The notes below the pieces were generated by a model, which searched no databases, had not been told where the DNA came from, and saw nothing but the letters and a program-made list of their open reading frames with translations. From positions 124,001-188,000 of the forward strand of contig CAVVVP010000004.1 of NCBI GenBank assembly GCA_963751695.1: a stretch of 64,000 nucleotides of DNA. The letters run 5' to 3'. Position numbers and translations under genes: made by a program. Source of the DNA: SZUA-22 sp963751695. Lineage in GTDB: Bacteria > Bacteroidota > Ignavibacteria > Ignavibacteriales > Melioribacteraceae. How positions within the stretch are numbered: position 1 is the first letter of the stretch; each line of letters begins with the position of its first letter. Positions 25,589 through 34,970 of this stretch are shown here, in pieces.

Positions 25589-26782
25589 ATGACCTCACGA
25601 GAGAGAGTATTAACAACATTAAATCATGAAGAACCCGATAAAATTCCGATTGACCTTGGGGGAATGGCTTCTATTAGCATCATGGCGATCGCCTATAATA
25701 GACTAAAAGATGAGTTAGGGTATAACAATAACGCTACCAAGATGATCGATGTGAAGCAGCAGCTTGCTGTAATTGATCGCGAAATTCTTGATCATTTTGA
25801 AATTGATGTAATATCTCTAGAGCATTCATATTTACAAGATGATAAAAATTGGAAAGAATGGAGGTTACCTGATGATTCCAAAGTTTTAATCTCTGATGAT
25901 AATTTCCCTGTGAAAAAAAATGATGAATGGGTTTTAATGGATGGAGATATTGTAAGAGCACGAATGCCTCAGTCATGCCTATATTTTGAAAGCTGCAATC
26001 CACCTTTAGAAAATGCTGTAAGCGATGAAGATATAAAAAATCATAATTGGAATATTTTAAGTGATGAATATCTTCGAACTCTCGAATATAAAGCTAAGAA
26101 ATTACATGATGAAACTGATTTTGCAATAATGGGAAGTTTTGGTGGAAGCATTTTTGAAGAATCCCAATTCCTATGTGGTTATTCTAATTTTATGCTAAAT
26201 CTAATGATAAATCCAGATTTAGTTGAATCGCTAATTGCCAAAATAACTGAAACACATATGATTAATTTGGAAAAGTATCTCCAAGCAGTTGGTAAATACA
26301 TACAAGTTATACAAATGGGCGATGATCTAGGCATGCAGAGTGGTGGTCAAATTTCCTTAGATCAGTATCAAAAATTTATTAAACCAAGTCATAAACAGAT
26401 CTATCAGCATGTGAAAAATAATTCTGATTTGTTTGTCTTTCTGCATAGCTGCGGGTCGATATATGATTTTATTCCAGATCTTATTGACGCTGGGATCGAT
26501 GCAATAAACCCTGTTCAATTTAATTCTGCAAAAATGGATTCTAAAACTCTTAAAGAAGAATTTGGAAACAAAATTACTTTCTGGGGTGGCGGAGTTGATA
26601 CACAAAATGTTTTACCATTCGGCAATCCAGAAGAAGTTGCTCATCAGGTCAAAGAGCAGATAAATACTTTTTCACCGGGAGGAGGATTTGTATTTGCAGC
26701 AGTCCATAATATTCAAGCAAACATTCCAATAGAGAACATACTCAGTCTATACAAAACAATTCTCAACAACCGGAATTATTAG
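25589..26782 (+). CDS. Uroporphyrinogen decarboxylase-family protein (URO-D/MtaA-like)
   Basis: The roughly 397-residue protein begins MTSRERVLTTLNHEEPDKIPID, typical of URO-D-like proteins found in catabolic operons rather than haem synthesis. FLHSCGSIYDFIPDLID contains the HxC pair that binds zinc in the MtaA/MtbA methyltransferase branch, and WGGGVDTQ follows. Cobalamin-linked methyl transfer, for example O-demethylation of a methylated sugar, is a reasonable guess, but no corrinoid protein gene is near. The start at 25589 has a weak GGAAAAAG. An upstream in-frame extension into the PHP gene is rejected because it does not match the family N-terminus. Confidence 0.8.
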   Translation: MTSRERVLTTLNHEEPDKIPIDLGGMASISIMAIAYNRLKDELGYNNNATKMIDVKQQLAVIDREILDHFEIDVISLEHSYLQDDKNWKEWRLPDDSKVLISDDNFPVKKNDEWVLMDGDIVRARMPQSCLYFESCNPPLENAVSDEDIKNHNWNILSDEYLRTLEYKAKKLHDETDFAIMGSFGGSIFEESQFLCGYSNFMLNLMINPDLVESLIAKITETHMINLEKYLQAVGKYIQVIQMGDDLGMQSGGQISLDQYQKFIKPSHKQIYQHVKNNSDLFVFLHSCGSIYDFIPDLIDAGIDAINPVQFNSAKMDSKTLKEEFGNKITFWGGGVDTQNVLPFGNPEEVAHQVKEQINTFSPGGGFVFAAVHNIQANIPIENILSLYKTILNNRNY

Positions 26783-26788
26783 TAATAT

Positions 26789-28000
26789 ATGACATCTGAG
26801 GTAAATAGTAGCCATACTCAAAAATCAGCATTCGCACTAATCACGATTGTATTTCTGATCTGGGGATCTATTACATCACTTAACGATGTATTAGTTCCTC
26901 ACTTTAAAAATCTTTTTAAGATGAACTACACTGAAACAATGCTAATCCAATTTGCATTTTATGGTGCTTATTTATTAATGTCGTTTCCCTCAAGTTTAAT
27001 TATCGATCGAATAGGCTATCAGAAAGGCATTGTCTTTGGCCTTTTGGTTATTAGTTTTGGCGGGTTACTTTTTCTACCGGCATCTTGGATTATATCATAC
27101 CCTTTATTTCTTCTTGGTTTATTTACTTTAGCTTCTGGGTGTGTTGTGCTCCAGGTTGTTGCTACACCATATGTATCAGTTCTAGGACCAGTAAAAACTG
27201 CATCAAGTAGATTAAATTTTGCTGAAGGCGTAAATTCATTGGGGACTACATTCATGCCATTTCTTGGAGCATATCTTATTCTTGGGAGTTATAACTCAAT
27301 TGAAGAACAAGCAGCAAAAGTACAAATACCCTACATGGGTATTGCAGTAATTATGTTTATTATGGCTATAATTTTCGCTACCATAAAACTTCCGGTTGTT
27401 CATAAAAAAAGTAAAAACAGTCATGCTGGAAATATTTTGAGATTTCGTCAGTTACGTTTAGGAGTTATAGCATTAACACTCTATGTTGGAGCAGAAATTT
27501 GTGTTGCTAGTTTTATTGTGAATTTTCTGGGTGAACCGTATATCGCAAATCTTTCAGAACAAACCGCCGCTCAATATATCCCTTTTTACTGGGGAGGCTT
27601 GCTAGTTGGAAGATTTATAGGATCAGCAATACTGCAAAAGCTTACTGCTAATTCAACCCTAGTCTGGGCATCAATGGGAGCTGGAATTTTATTAGCTATT
27701 ACTCTACTAGCTAATGGTTATCTAGCAATGTGGTCAATGCTAGGAGTCGGTTTGTTTAATTCAATAATGTGGTCAAATATAATTTCACTTTCACTTAGTG
27801 GTCTAGGAGAATATAGAGTAAAAGCATCAGGCATATTAATTATGGCAGCTGGGGGAGGAGCTATTTTTCCTGTATTACAAGGTGTACTTGCTGATATCCC
27901 ATCGTTCGGTATTCATAATTCCTATATTCTCCCATTGAGCTGCTATTTATTCATATTCTACTATGCTATGTATGGATACAAACCGAACACTGAGAAGTGA
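26789..28000 (+). CDS. FucP-like sugar MFS transporter (FHS family)
   Basis: The 403-residue protein has about 12 membrane segments. The N-terminal LIWGSITSLNDVLVPHFK region, the IDRIGYQKG loop and QVVATPYVSVLGP match the fucose/glucose-galactose proton symporter family, which imports free monosaccharides across the inner membrane. The WGGLLVGRFIGSAIL segment in the second half also fits. It sits 6 bp after the URO-D-family gene inside the degradation series. It is probably the import route for the monosaccharide released by the extracytoplasmic enzymes. Sugar specificity cannot be read from sequence. Confidence 0.87.
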   Translation: MTSEVNSSHTQKSAFALITIVFLIWGSITSLNDVLVPHFKNLFKMNYTETMLIQFAFYGAYLLMSFPSSLIIDRIGYQKGIVFGLLVISFGGLLFLPASWIISYPLFLLGLFTLASGCVVLQVVATPYVSVLGPVKTASSRLNFAEGVNSLGTTFMPFLGAYLILGSYNSIEEQAAKVQIPYMGIAVIMFIMAIIFATIKLPVVHKKSKNSHAGNILRFRQLRLGVIALTLYVGAEICVASFIVNFLGEPYIANLSEQTAAQYIPFYWGGLLVGRFIGSAILQKLTANSTLVWASMGAGILLAITLLANGYLAMWSMLGVGLFNSIMWSNIISLSLSGLGEYRVKASGILIMAAGGGAIFPVLQGVLADIPSFGIHNSYILPLSCYLFIFYYAMYGYKPNTEK

Positions 28001-28039
28001 TTAAAGTCTAGAAATGAAATTTTTCATAAAGGAGATAAA

Positions 28040-31009
28040 ATGTTAATCCGGAAAATCATAGGAATGTTCAATTTAATAAATTTTATTGCTCTCATATTTT
28101 CAGTTGGTTCTACTGTAGATGCACAAGATGGAAAATACTTGAGGGGAGAAGTCTGGCAAAAATTTTCTATAGATGGTAAAACTGCTGATTTCTATGTATC
28201 CCTCGATGGAAATGATGACTGGTCAGGCAAATTAGATTCTCCCAACTCTTCAAAGAGTGATGGACCTTTCAAAACGATCAAACGCGCACAGCAAGCAGTC
28301 AGGGAGCTAAAAAAAGAAGTCTATAAACCGGAAGATGTTCCAATCGATGTTCGCTACGTTGGGTCACCACACACATTCGGTTCAGGAAAAGATATCCTTG
28401 TTTTAATTAGAGAAGGATATTATCAGCAAAAAGAATCATTAAAATTCTTGCCGGAAGATGGGGGGGAAAGAGTTGAAACAGAACAACCTTCTGGAGCGTT
28501 TGAGTTTCATAAACTTAAAGATCATTTTGTAACATATGCTGCTTATCCAGAAGAGAATCCAGTCATTTCAGGTGGAAGCATTATTTCTGATTGGAAAAAA
28601 GAGGGTAATATTTGGCAAACAAATACAAATGGAATTGAAGTTAAAAAATTGATTGTAGATGGTAAGGCAGAGCTTTTAGCCCGTGCCCCAAATACTGGTT
28701 ATTATGTTATGCCTAAAGCCGCTAAATCAACAACTGAATTCTACTTTAAGAAAGGAGATATTAAGGCGTGGCCTGACATGGAGGAGAACAGAATTTTTAT
28801 GTATTTGCGTTGGCATTATGGGATAAACAAAATTAAAGAGGTTGATGAATCAAAGGGAATGGGTGTTTTGGAAACACCTCAAGATGGAATCGTTGTCATC
28901 TCACCTCGATATTATGTTGAAAATGTAAAAGCGCTTTTAGATACTTCGGGTGAGTGGTATTATGATAAAAATTCCCATGATTTATTCTATATACCTAGCG
29001 AAGATGTTAAAGATCCTAATTCTGTAGTGACTGTTTCGCCCGCTATTTCCGATTTACTTATTGTAAAAGGAGAACCAGATAAACCTGTAAGAAACCTTAG
29101 ATTTTATGGATTAGTATTCGAAGGACTAAATGAAGGTGGAAAAGGATTGTCATTTGAATATTCAAATTATTGTGAAGTTGTTGACTCTGAAATCAGAGGT
29201 ATGGGAGGAAAGGGAGTATTTCTAGGTCTAGGAACTTTTGAGACTAAAATACTCTCAAATAGAATTACTCAAGTTGATCGTGGCACAATTGAGATATCTG
29301 GCGACCCATTACCCAAAAGGGCAGCTGATATAATTAGACAAAACATTATTTCTCACAACTATATAAATGATGTGGGAGGAAATGCTGTAGCTGTAAGAAA
29401 TACATTATTCACTACAATTTCACACAATGAAATAAGCAACAACAAAGGACGTTATCCTCTTTACGTTGGTGGATGGCATAATGTAGAAGAATCTTTGGAA
29501 GGTGGATATGTTGTTGAGTATAACCACCTTCATCATGTTCAGACATTATCTGATGATTCTGGTGTAATAACTTCGGGAGGATACACTCATAATTCAATTA
29601 TCCGAAATAATTTGATTCACGATGTGTCAAGAGGTATGTTCAATGATAATGTTGCTATATGGTTTGACAATATGTCATCAGGATGGGTGGCAGAAGACAA
29701 CATATACTATAACCTAGATCAAGGAGAGATGAAATTGTGTGCTGCGAATCTTGTGGATAACCTCTATGCAAAAAACTTCTTAATCGATAAACCTGCTGTG
29801 CCACCGGAAGGAATTATTGATGGACTTCCAGAATTCGTTATTGAAAAACCTAGTATAACTCTTGGAGATAGTGAAGTAGACCAAATTGAAACTGGAAAGT
29901 TTGTAACGATAAAATCAAAAATTAAAAATGTTGGATCTACAGGAGTTCAAAATGTTGATCTGTGGATAAATGGCAAAGTAGCTGCACAGAATAAAATGGC
30001 AATTGTAAAAAACAATTCTGCACAGGTTCAATTCGATCACAGATTTGCAAAACCAGGAAACTATGTAATATCTATTGGCTCCTCAGATGCCAGATACATT
30101 AAGGTAGTTGGAGAGCCTCTATCGTATTTTAGTGACAATATTCTGGTATCTTCGAGTATAATTCCAGAGGGAGATAAAGTCGAAATTACTGCATCAATCA
30201 GTAGTCTAGTAGATCAAGACGAACTTATAATAGATGTCTATGACAATGAACAAAAAGTTGATGAGAAAAATGTTAAGATTGACATGAAAAATGAAAACAC
30301 TTTTACATTTGAGCTTCAATTGGAAGCCGGGACTCACAATCTTAGGATTGGCAATTCGAAAACTATTTCTGTTAAAGTATACCCAGATAAAGAAGTTGAT
30401 TTATCAAAAACTGAGTTTGCTGAATATTGTGCTGCAAGGGCAGAACCTCATAAGATCAATATTGATAAAGAAAATAATAAATATATAATAGAAGCAGCTG
30501 GAACCGATTTCTATCATGGGGAAGATTCTTATGCAGCTGCATTTATCAAAGAACCGATTAAAGGAAATTTTGTTGCCACTATTAAACTTGCTAAATTCGG
30601 CGAAAGAACTAACGAATGGCATAGAGCAGGTTTATTTGTTAGAAATGATATGACAAAAAGTTATGGAACTGGGGAGGGAAGTCTTGGATCGGTGCTTATG
30701 TTTATTTCCCCAGGAAGAGCAGGAATGAACTGGGACGAATTCGGTGATGGCTGTATGCACAAAGCGAATAGTCAAAATCATCCAACATATGAACCAACCC
30801 CAATGTGGATAAAACTAGTTCGACACGGAAACAGTTTCTCAGGTTATGTTAGTTATGACGGTGTAAATTGGGAAGTTTCAAGACATACTGAAGATATTCC
30901 TGGAATTAATGAAGCAATTCATCTTGGAATTGCTGCGGGTAGCCCTGATGAAGTTGTATATACGGTCGAGTTTGAAGATTTTACACTAAATTTAGAAGAG
31001 GAAAATTAG
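28040..31009 (+). CDS. Large secreted right-handed beta-helix protein with C-terminal DUF1349-like domain
   Basis: The 989-residue protein has a signal peptide (ending VDAQ, about residue 29). The opening FYVSLDGNDDWSGK motif is typical of beta-helix glycan-active proteins. Residues about 350-590 are parallel beta-helix turns (SNYCEVVDSEIRGMGGKG, HNYINDVGGNAV). About 610-790 hold Ig/CARDB-like segments (KNVGSTGVQNVDLWINGK). About 800-985 are a jelly-roll like DUF1349 (GLFVRNDM, WIKLVRHGNSFSGYVSYDG). The architecture suggests a polysaccharide lyase or glycosidase with a carbohydrate-binding tail. No catalytic residues can be named. SD AGGAG is present. Confidence 0.78.
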   Translation: MLIRKIIGMFNLINFIALIFSVGSTVDAQDGKYLRGEVWQKFSIDGKTADFYVSLDGNDDWSGKLDSPNSSKSDGPFKTIKRAQQAVRELKKEVYKPEDVPIDVRYVGSPHTFGSGKDILVLIREGYYQQKESLKFLPEDGGERVETEQPSGAFEFHKLKDHFVTYAAYPEENPVISGGSIISDWKKEGNIWQTNTNGIEVKKLIVDGKAELLARAPNTGYYVMPKAAKSTTEFYFKKGDIKAWPDMEENRIFMYLRWHYGINKIKEVDESKGMGVLETPQDGIVVISPRYYVENVKALLDTSGEWYYDKNSHDLFYIPSEDVKDPNSVVTVSPAISDLLIVKGEPDKPVRNLRFYGLVFEGLNEGGKGLSFEYSNYCEVVDSEIRGMGGKGVFLGLGTFETKILSNRITQVDRGTIEISGDPLPKRAADIIRQNIISHNYINDVGGNAVAVRNTLFTTISHNEISNNKGRYPLYVGGWHNVEESLEGGYVVEYNHLHHVQTLSDDSGVITSGGYTHNSIIRNNLIHDVSRGMFNDNVAIWFDNMSSGWVAEDNIYYNLDQGEMKLCAANLVDNLYAKNFLIDKPAVPPEGIIDGLPEFVIEKPSITLGDSEVDQIETGKFVTIKSKIKNVGSTGVQNVDLWINGKVAAQNKMAIVKNNSAQVQFDHRFAKPGNYVISIGSSDARYIKVVGEPLSYFSDNILVSSSIIPEGDKVEITASISSLVDQDELIIDVYDNEQKVDEKNVKIDMKNENTFTFELQLEAGTHNLRIGNSKTISVKVYPDKEVDLSKTEFAEYCAARAEPHKINIDKENNKYIIEAAGTDFYHGEDSYAAAFIKEPIKGNFVATIKLAKFGERTNEWHRAGLFVRNDMTKSYGTGEGSLGSVLMFISPGRAGMNWDEFGDGCMHKANSQNHPTYEPTPMWIKLVRHGNSFSGYVSYDGVNWEVSRHTEDIPGINEAIHLGIAAGSPDEVVYTVEFEDFTLNLEEEN

Positions 31010-31028
31010 AAAATAAAATGGAGTTAAG

Positions 31029-32039
31029 ATGATCAACAAAACAAAAGCGTCTCAATTTTTATCTGTATCTATTTACGCACTTGGGCTTCTCAGTATCACA
31101 TTATTTGCATCTTGTGATTCCAGTAATGAAACAAAAAACAAGGTTCCAGCAAATTGGGCAGAAAAATTAGGATTCCCAGAAGGGAAAAAAGTTTTAATGT
31201 TTCATGCAGATGATATAGGCATGTGCGATGAAGCAAATGTAGCAGCACGAGATTATTTGCTGAATAATGAAATTCAAAATGCTGCCATTATGGTTCCTTG
31301 TCCAGATGCAATGGCAGCTATGCAGTGGGCGGCAGAGAATCCTACTTATGATGTTGGATTGCATCTAACCTTAACAAGCGAATGGAAAACATATCGATGG
31401 GGAACTGTTGCCGATATGGTGGAGGTTCCAGGATTATTAGATCCTGAAAAGAAGATGTGGCGTTCTGTTGAGCAAGTTGTAATGAATGCTTCTGCTGAGG
31501 AAGTAGAAAAAGAAATTCGAGCACAAATAGAAAAGGCTAAATCAGTTGGAATGAATCCAAGCCATATAGATACTCACATGGGTACACTGTACGGTTCTGC
31601 AGAATTTGTGAAAGTATTTCTTAAAGTATCAGAAGAATATGGAATACCTGCAAATGCGATTGATCTTTCAAAACCAGAAGTTGCAAAGCATTTTAAAGAA
31701 GCTGGATATCCAATTGATGATGAAGTTATATCTTTGGTAGCTGATTATTCACTCCCAAAATTAGATTTCTTCTCAAGCGTTCCATCTGGAAGTACGTATG
31801 AAGAAAAAAGAGAGAAGTTTTTTGATTTGATCAGGAACTTACCTCCCGGATTAACAGAAGTGATTTTCCACCCTTCGGTTGAATCTGAAAATCTAAAATC
31901 CATTACAAATTCATGGCAACAGAGAGTTTGGGAAGCAGAAATGTTTTCAGATCCGGTTGTAAAGCAATTCTTCGTTGATGAAGAAATATTATTTACAGAT
32001 TATAAAGACATCATGAAAAGATTTAATAATTTAAAGTAA
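31029..32039 (+). CDS. ChbG/HpnK (YdjC)-family carbohydrate deacetylase lipoprotein
   Basis: The 336-residue protein has a lipobox (LFASC, Cys29). The YdjC-fold motifs are HADDIGMCDEANVA (metal-binding Asp pair), VGLHLTLTSEW, SHIDTHMG and a late FHPS. Family members such as ChbG remove an acetyl group from chitooligosaccharides; others act on related acetylated sugars. ChbG itself is cytoplasmic, whereas this one is exported and lipid-anchored. It lies between the large beta-helix gene and a ceramidase-fold gene, and its presumed N-deacetylation would prepare substrate for the glucosaminidase-like GH2 enzyme at 21627. Confidence 0.82.
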   Translation: MINKTKASQFLSVSIYALGLLSITLFASCDSSNETKNKVPANWAEKLGFPEGKKVLMFHADDIGMCDEANVAARDYLLNNEIQNAAIMVPCPDAMAAMQWAAENPTYDVGLHLTLTSEWKTYRWGTVADMVEVPGLLDPEKKMWRSVEQVVMNASAEEVEKEIRAQIEKAKSVGMNPSHIDTHMGTLYGSAEFVKVFLKVSEEYGIPANAIDLSKPEVAKHFKEAGYPIDDEVISLVADYSLPKLDFFSSVPSGSTYEEKREKFFDLIRNLPPGLTEVIFHPSVESENLKSITNSWQQRVWEAEMFSDPVVKQFFVDEEILFTDYKDIMKRFNNLK

Positions 32040-32057
32040 GATAATTTGGAGTATCAA

Positions 32058-33464
32058 ATGAAAAAGTGGCTTAAAGTACTTCTTATTACAGTAGGCATAT
32101 TGGTAATTATTATAGCAGGAATTCTATATTATGCTATAAGTGCAATCGATACAACTCCTTACTTTGAAACTGAGTACTATTCAAATACAATGGAAAAATT
32201 GAATAAGAATATTTTGGAACGGCCAAAAAGTGAAGGTGAGTTGATGGCTGGATTTGCTCGGGTCAATATCACTCCAACTATTGTTGAAGGAAAACAAAAT
32301 CCCTCTAAAGGTGAATTCAATAAAATTAAATTCTCTGGTTTTGGAGATGGCAAATATGCTGTTGGTGTGCATGATTCAATTTATTTAAAATCAGTTGTTC
32401 TTCAGGTGGAAAATGAATTAGTTGTTCTTGTCAGCGGGGATTTCCTCCTCAGTCCTCCTGAAGTGGTCAAATTGGTTGGCGAGAATTTTAAAGATCATCC
32501 GAGTATTAAACGAGAAAAAATATTTTTTGGTGCCACCCACACACATGCAAGTATAGGTAATTGCATCCCAGGAATTGTCGGTGAAAAATTTGGTGGAGAA
32601 TATCAACCCGAAGTTGTTAGATGGTTGAGTGAAAAAATTACAGAAGCCATCCATAAAGCATTCTCTGACCTTAAACCATCTAAGTTATCAACTGGATATT
32701 TTAATGCTCCAACCTTAGTTCGAAATAGATTGATTGGAAGTACAGGAAGATTGAATGATAAATTCACAATTACGTCAATTGAGCAAGATAGTGGAAGAAG
32801 TGCTGCAGTTGGCATATTTGCCGCACATGCAACAACCATTAGTACTTGGAATGATCAATTCAGCGGAGACTATCCTGGTTACTTCCAGAGAGGATTGGAA
32901 CGTAAAGGAATTGATATGGCGATGTTCTACGCTGGAACTTGTGGTAGTCACTCATATAAAAGTGAAGGTTCAAAATTTGAAAAATCGAAATATGTTGGTG
33001 AAGCATTAGCTGATTCTGCATTTACTGTGATTAAAAAATTGAATTATTCAAATTCAATAAGATTGTCGATGGTAGCTTCTGAAATAGAAATACCAAAACT
33101 CCAAATGCTGTATATTTCAGATGGACTAAGGTTATCACCAGAAGTTGCACATAAACTGATGCCCGAAATTAGTTCAATTTACATTCAGGGGATGCTCCTT
33201 AAAGATCTGGTATGGATTACAATGCCATGCGAGTTAAGCGGCGAATATGCAATTGATCTTCAGAATGCTTTAGAGCTAAAAGGATTTAACTCAGCCATCA
33301 CAAGTTTTAATGGACAGTACCTTGGGTATATTACTCCGGCAAAATATTATTACTACGATGCTTATGAGTCTAGACTAATGGGCTGGTTCGGACCAAGTAT
33401 GGGAGATTATCTGATGGAGCTAAATTACACTATTGCAGATAGTTTAAGCGGTTACAAATTATAG
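32058..33464 (+). CDS. Neutral/alkaline ceramidase-fold hydrolase, membrane-anchored (1)
   Basis: An N-terminal transmembrane segment (residues about 5-25) anchors a domain with the order of the neutral ceramidase N-terminal family: AGFARVNITPT, GVHDSIYLKSVVLQ, VSGDFL, the Zn-binding GATHTHAS and FAAHATTIS. The region that carries the catalytic Ser in true ceramidases (GDVSPN-like) reads YAGTCGSHSYKSEG, so ceramide hydrolysis is doubtful. I chose ATG at 32058, six bases after GGAG; an in-frame TTG at 32046 lacks such a site. A paralogue with the same layout is at 37717. An amide- or ester-cleaving role on a glycan is inferred. Confidence 0.75.
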   Translation: MKKWLKVLLITVGILVIIIAGILYYAISAIDTTPYFETEYYSNTMEKLNKNILERPKSEGELMAGFARVNITPTIVEGKQNPSKGEFNKIKFSGFGDGKYAVGVHDSIYLKSVVLQVENELVVLVSGDFLLSPPEVVKLVGENFKDHPSIKREKIFFGATHTHASIGNCIPGIVGEKFGGEYQPEVVRWLSEKITEAIHKAFSDLKPSKLSTGYFNAPTLVRNRLIGSTGRLNDKFTITSIEQDSGRSAAVGIFAAHATTISTWNDQFSGDYPGYFQRGLERKGIDMAMFYAGTCGSHSYKSEGSKFEKSKYVGEALADSAFTVIKKLNYSNSIRLSMVASEIEIPKLQMLYISDGLRLSPEVAHKLMPEISSIYIQGMLLKDLVWITMPCELSGEYAIDLQNALELKGFNSAITSFNGQYLGYITPAKYYYYDAYESRLMGWFGPSMGDYLMELNYTIADSLSGYKL

Positions 33465-33490
33465 AAATAAACAAAAAAGGAATTTTTTAG

Positions 33491-34933
33491 ATGAGATTTG
33501 TCTTTAATAAACTTAATTGGATCGGAATTTTATTGATATCAATACTATTGTTTGGTTGTTCACAAAAACTCGAGAAGCCAAAAAATGTTATTCTTTTTAT
33601 TGGCGACGGAATGGGATTCAATCATGTTCATGCCGCAAGTTACTATCAATATGGAAAAACTGGAATGCAGATTTACGAACAATTCCCTGTTAAATTGGGA
33701 ATGAGTACTTATCAAGTTAATGAATCTTACGAACCCGATTCAGCTTGGACAAATTTCAAATATGTAAAAATACGACCGAATGATTCAGCCGGTGCAATCA
33801 GCTCACTTTCGACAGGAGAGAAAACACGAAAGGGAGTCCTTTGTGTTGATACTCTTAATCAGCCACTGGAAAATTTGTGCGATAGGTATGAGAAAATTGG
33901 TAAATCGACTGGAGTGGTTTCCACAGTTCCGTTTAGTAATGCGACTCCAGCTGGAGCAATTGCTCATAACGTGAATAGACAGAATTATGCTGAGATTGCA
34001 AGAGAGATGATTATGGAAAGTCACACAGATGTTATCATCGGTGGCGGTCATCCCTTTTATAATCCTAATGGTAAACTCGTTAACGAAGTTTCTGAAAGGT
34101 TTGTTGGAGAAAAGGAAGTATGGGATTTGAATAATGGCGGTAAACCTCTTACAAGTGAAGATGGAAAACTACTTCCAGAAAAAGAATTCCGTTATGTGGG
34201 CGGTAAAGAAGTTTGGGATGCACTCTCCAACGGAACGGCAGGAAAAGATGCTAACGGTGATGGAAAGGATGATCATTGGACGATGATTCAGGACAGAGAA
34301 TCATTCCAAAAGTATATGACCGGTGAAACACCAGAAAGATTGATCGGAATATTTAAATCCGGACAGGCATCGCAGGTTGAAAGAGACACTACTGGAGAAA
34401 CGTGGGAGCCTTTTTCTAAACCTTTTATGGAAACAATTCCAACACTTACCGAAATGACTATGGCTGCAATAAATGTTTTAGATGAAAATCCCAATGGTTT
34501 TCTATTAACAGTTGAGGGCGGAGCAATCGACTGGGCAGCACACAAACATGTTCTGAATAGAACTATTGAAGAACAAATAGATTTTAATTTATCTATTGAG
34601 GCAGCATGTGAGTGGGTAGAGAAAAACAGCAGTTGGGACGAAACCCTCATAATCGTAACCGCTGACCACGAGACCGCATATTTACTTGGTCCCGGATCAA
34701 ATTCAGAGGATGCAAAAACTATCTCTGAAAAATGGAAACCACTTAAAAATAATGGAAAAGGAAAAATGCCAGGTGTCGAGTGGTTTTCAGGAAGTCATAC
34801 AAATTCACTGGTCCCGTTTTATGCAAAGGGACCTGGAAGTGAAGAATTCCTAAAAAATGCAAAAAGAGTTGATCATGTGTACGGTAAATTTATTGATAAT
34901 GCAGATGTAGGAAAGGTGCTGCTTTCGTTTTAA
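33491..34933 (+). CDS. Alkaline phosphatase (PhoA family) lipoprotein
   Basis: The 480-residue protein has a lipobox (LFGC, Cys23). Metal and catalytic motifs are complete: LFIGDGMGFNHVHAA near residue 36, PNDSAGAISSLSTG with the nucleophile Ser next to Asp, VEGGAIDWAAHKH, TADHETAYLLGPG and GSHTNSLVPFYAKGPG. It should release phosphate from phosphomonoesters outside the inner membrane. Its place in a degradation operon, not next to Pho-regulon genes, suggests its substrate is a phosphorylated sugar or glycerol unit from the same polymer. AAGGA precedes the ATG. Confidence 0.92.
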   Translation: MRFVFNKLNWIGILLISILLFGCSQKLEKPKNVILFIGDGMGFNHVHAASYYQYGKTGMQIYEQFPVKLGMSTYQVNESYEPDSAWTNFKYVKIRPNDSAGAISSLSTGEKTRKGVLCVDTLNQPLENLCDRYEKIGKSTGVVSTVPFSNATPAGAIAHNVNRQNYAEIAREMIMESHTDVIIGGGHPFYNPNGKLVNEVSERFVGEKEVWDLNNGGKPLTSEDGKLLPEKEFRYVGGKEVWDALSNGTAGKDANGDGKDDHWTMIQDRESFQKYMTGETPERLIGIFKSGQASQVERDTTGETWEPFSKPFMETIPTLTEMTMAAINVLDENPNGFLLTVEGGAIDWAAHKHVLNRTIEEQIDFNLSIEAACEWVEKNSSWDETLIIVTADHETAYLLGPGSNSEDAKTISEKWKPLKNNGKGKMPGVEWFSGSHTNSLVPFYAKGPGSEEFLKNAKRVDHVYGKFIDNADVGKVLLSF

Positions 34934-34970
34934 ATATATAGTAAATTGATTTACAAATTTAGGTGGATTT

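Noticed and set aside
32058..33464. True neutral ceramidase
   Set aside because: The catalytic Ser segment of ceramidases is not present, although the fold and metal motifs are.
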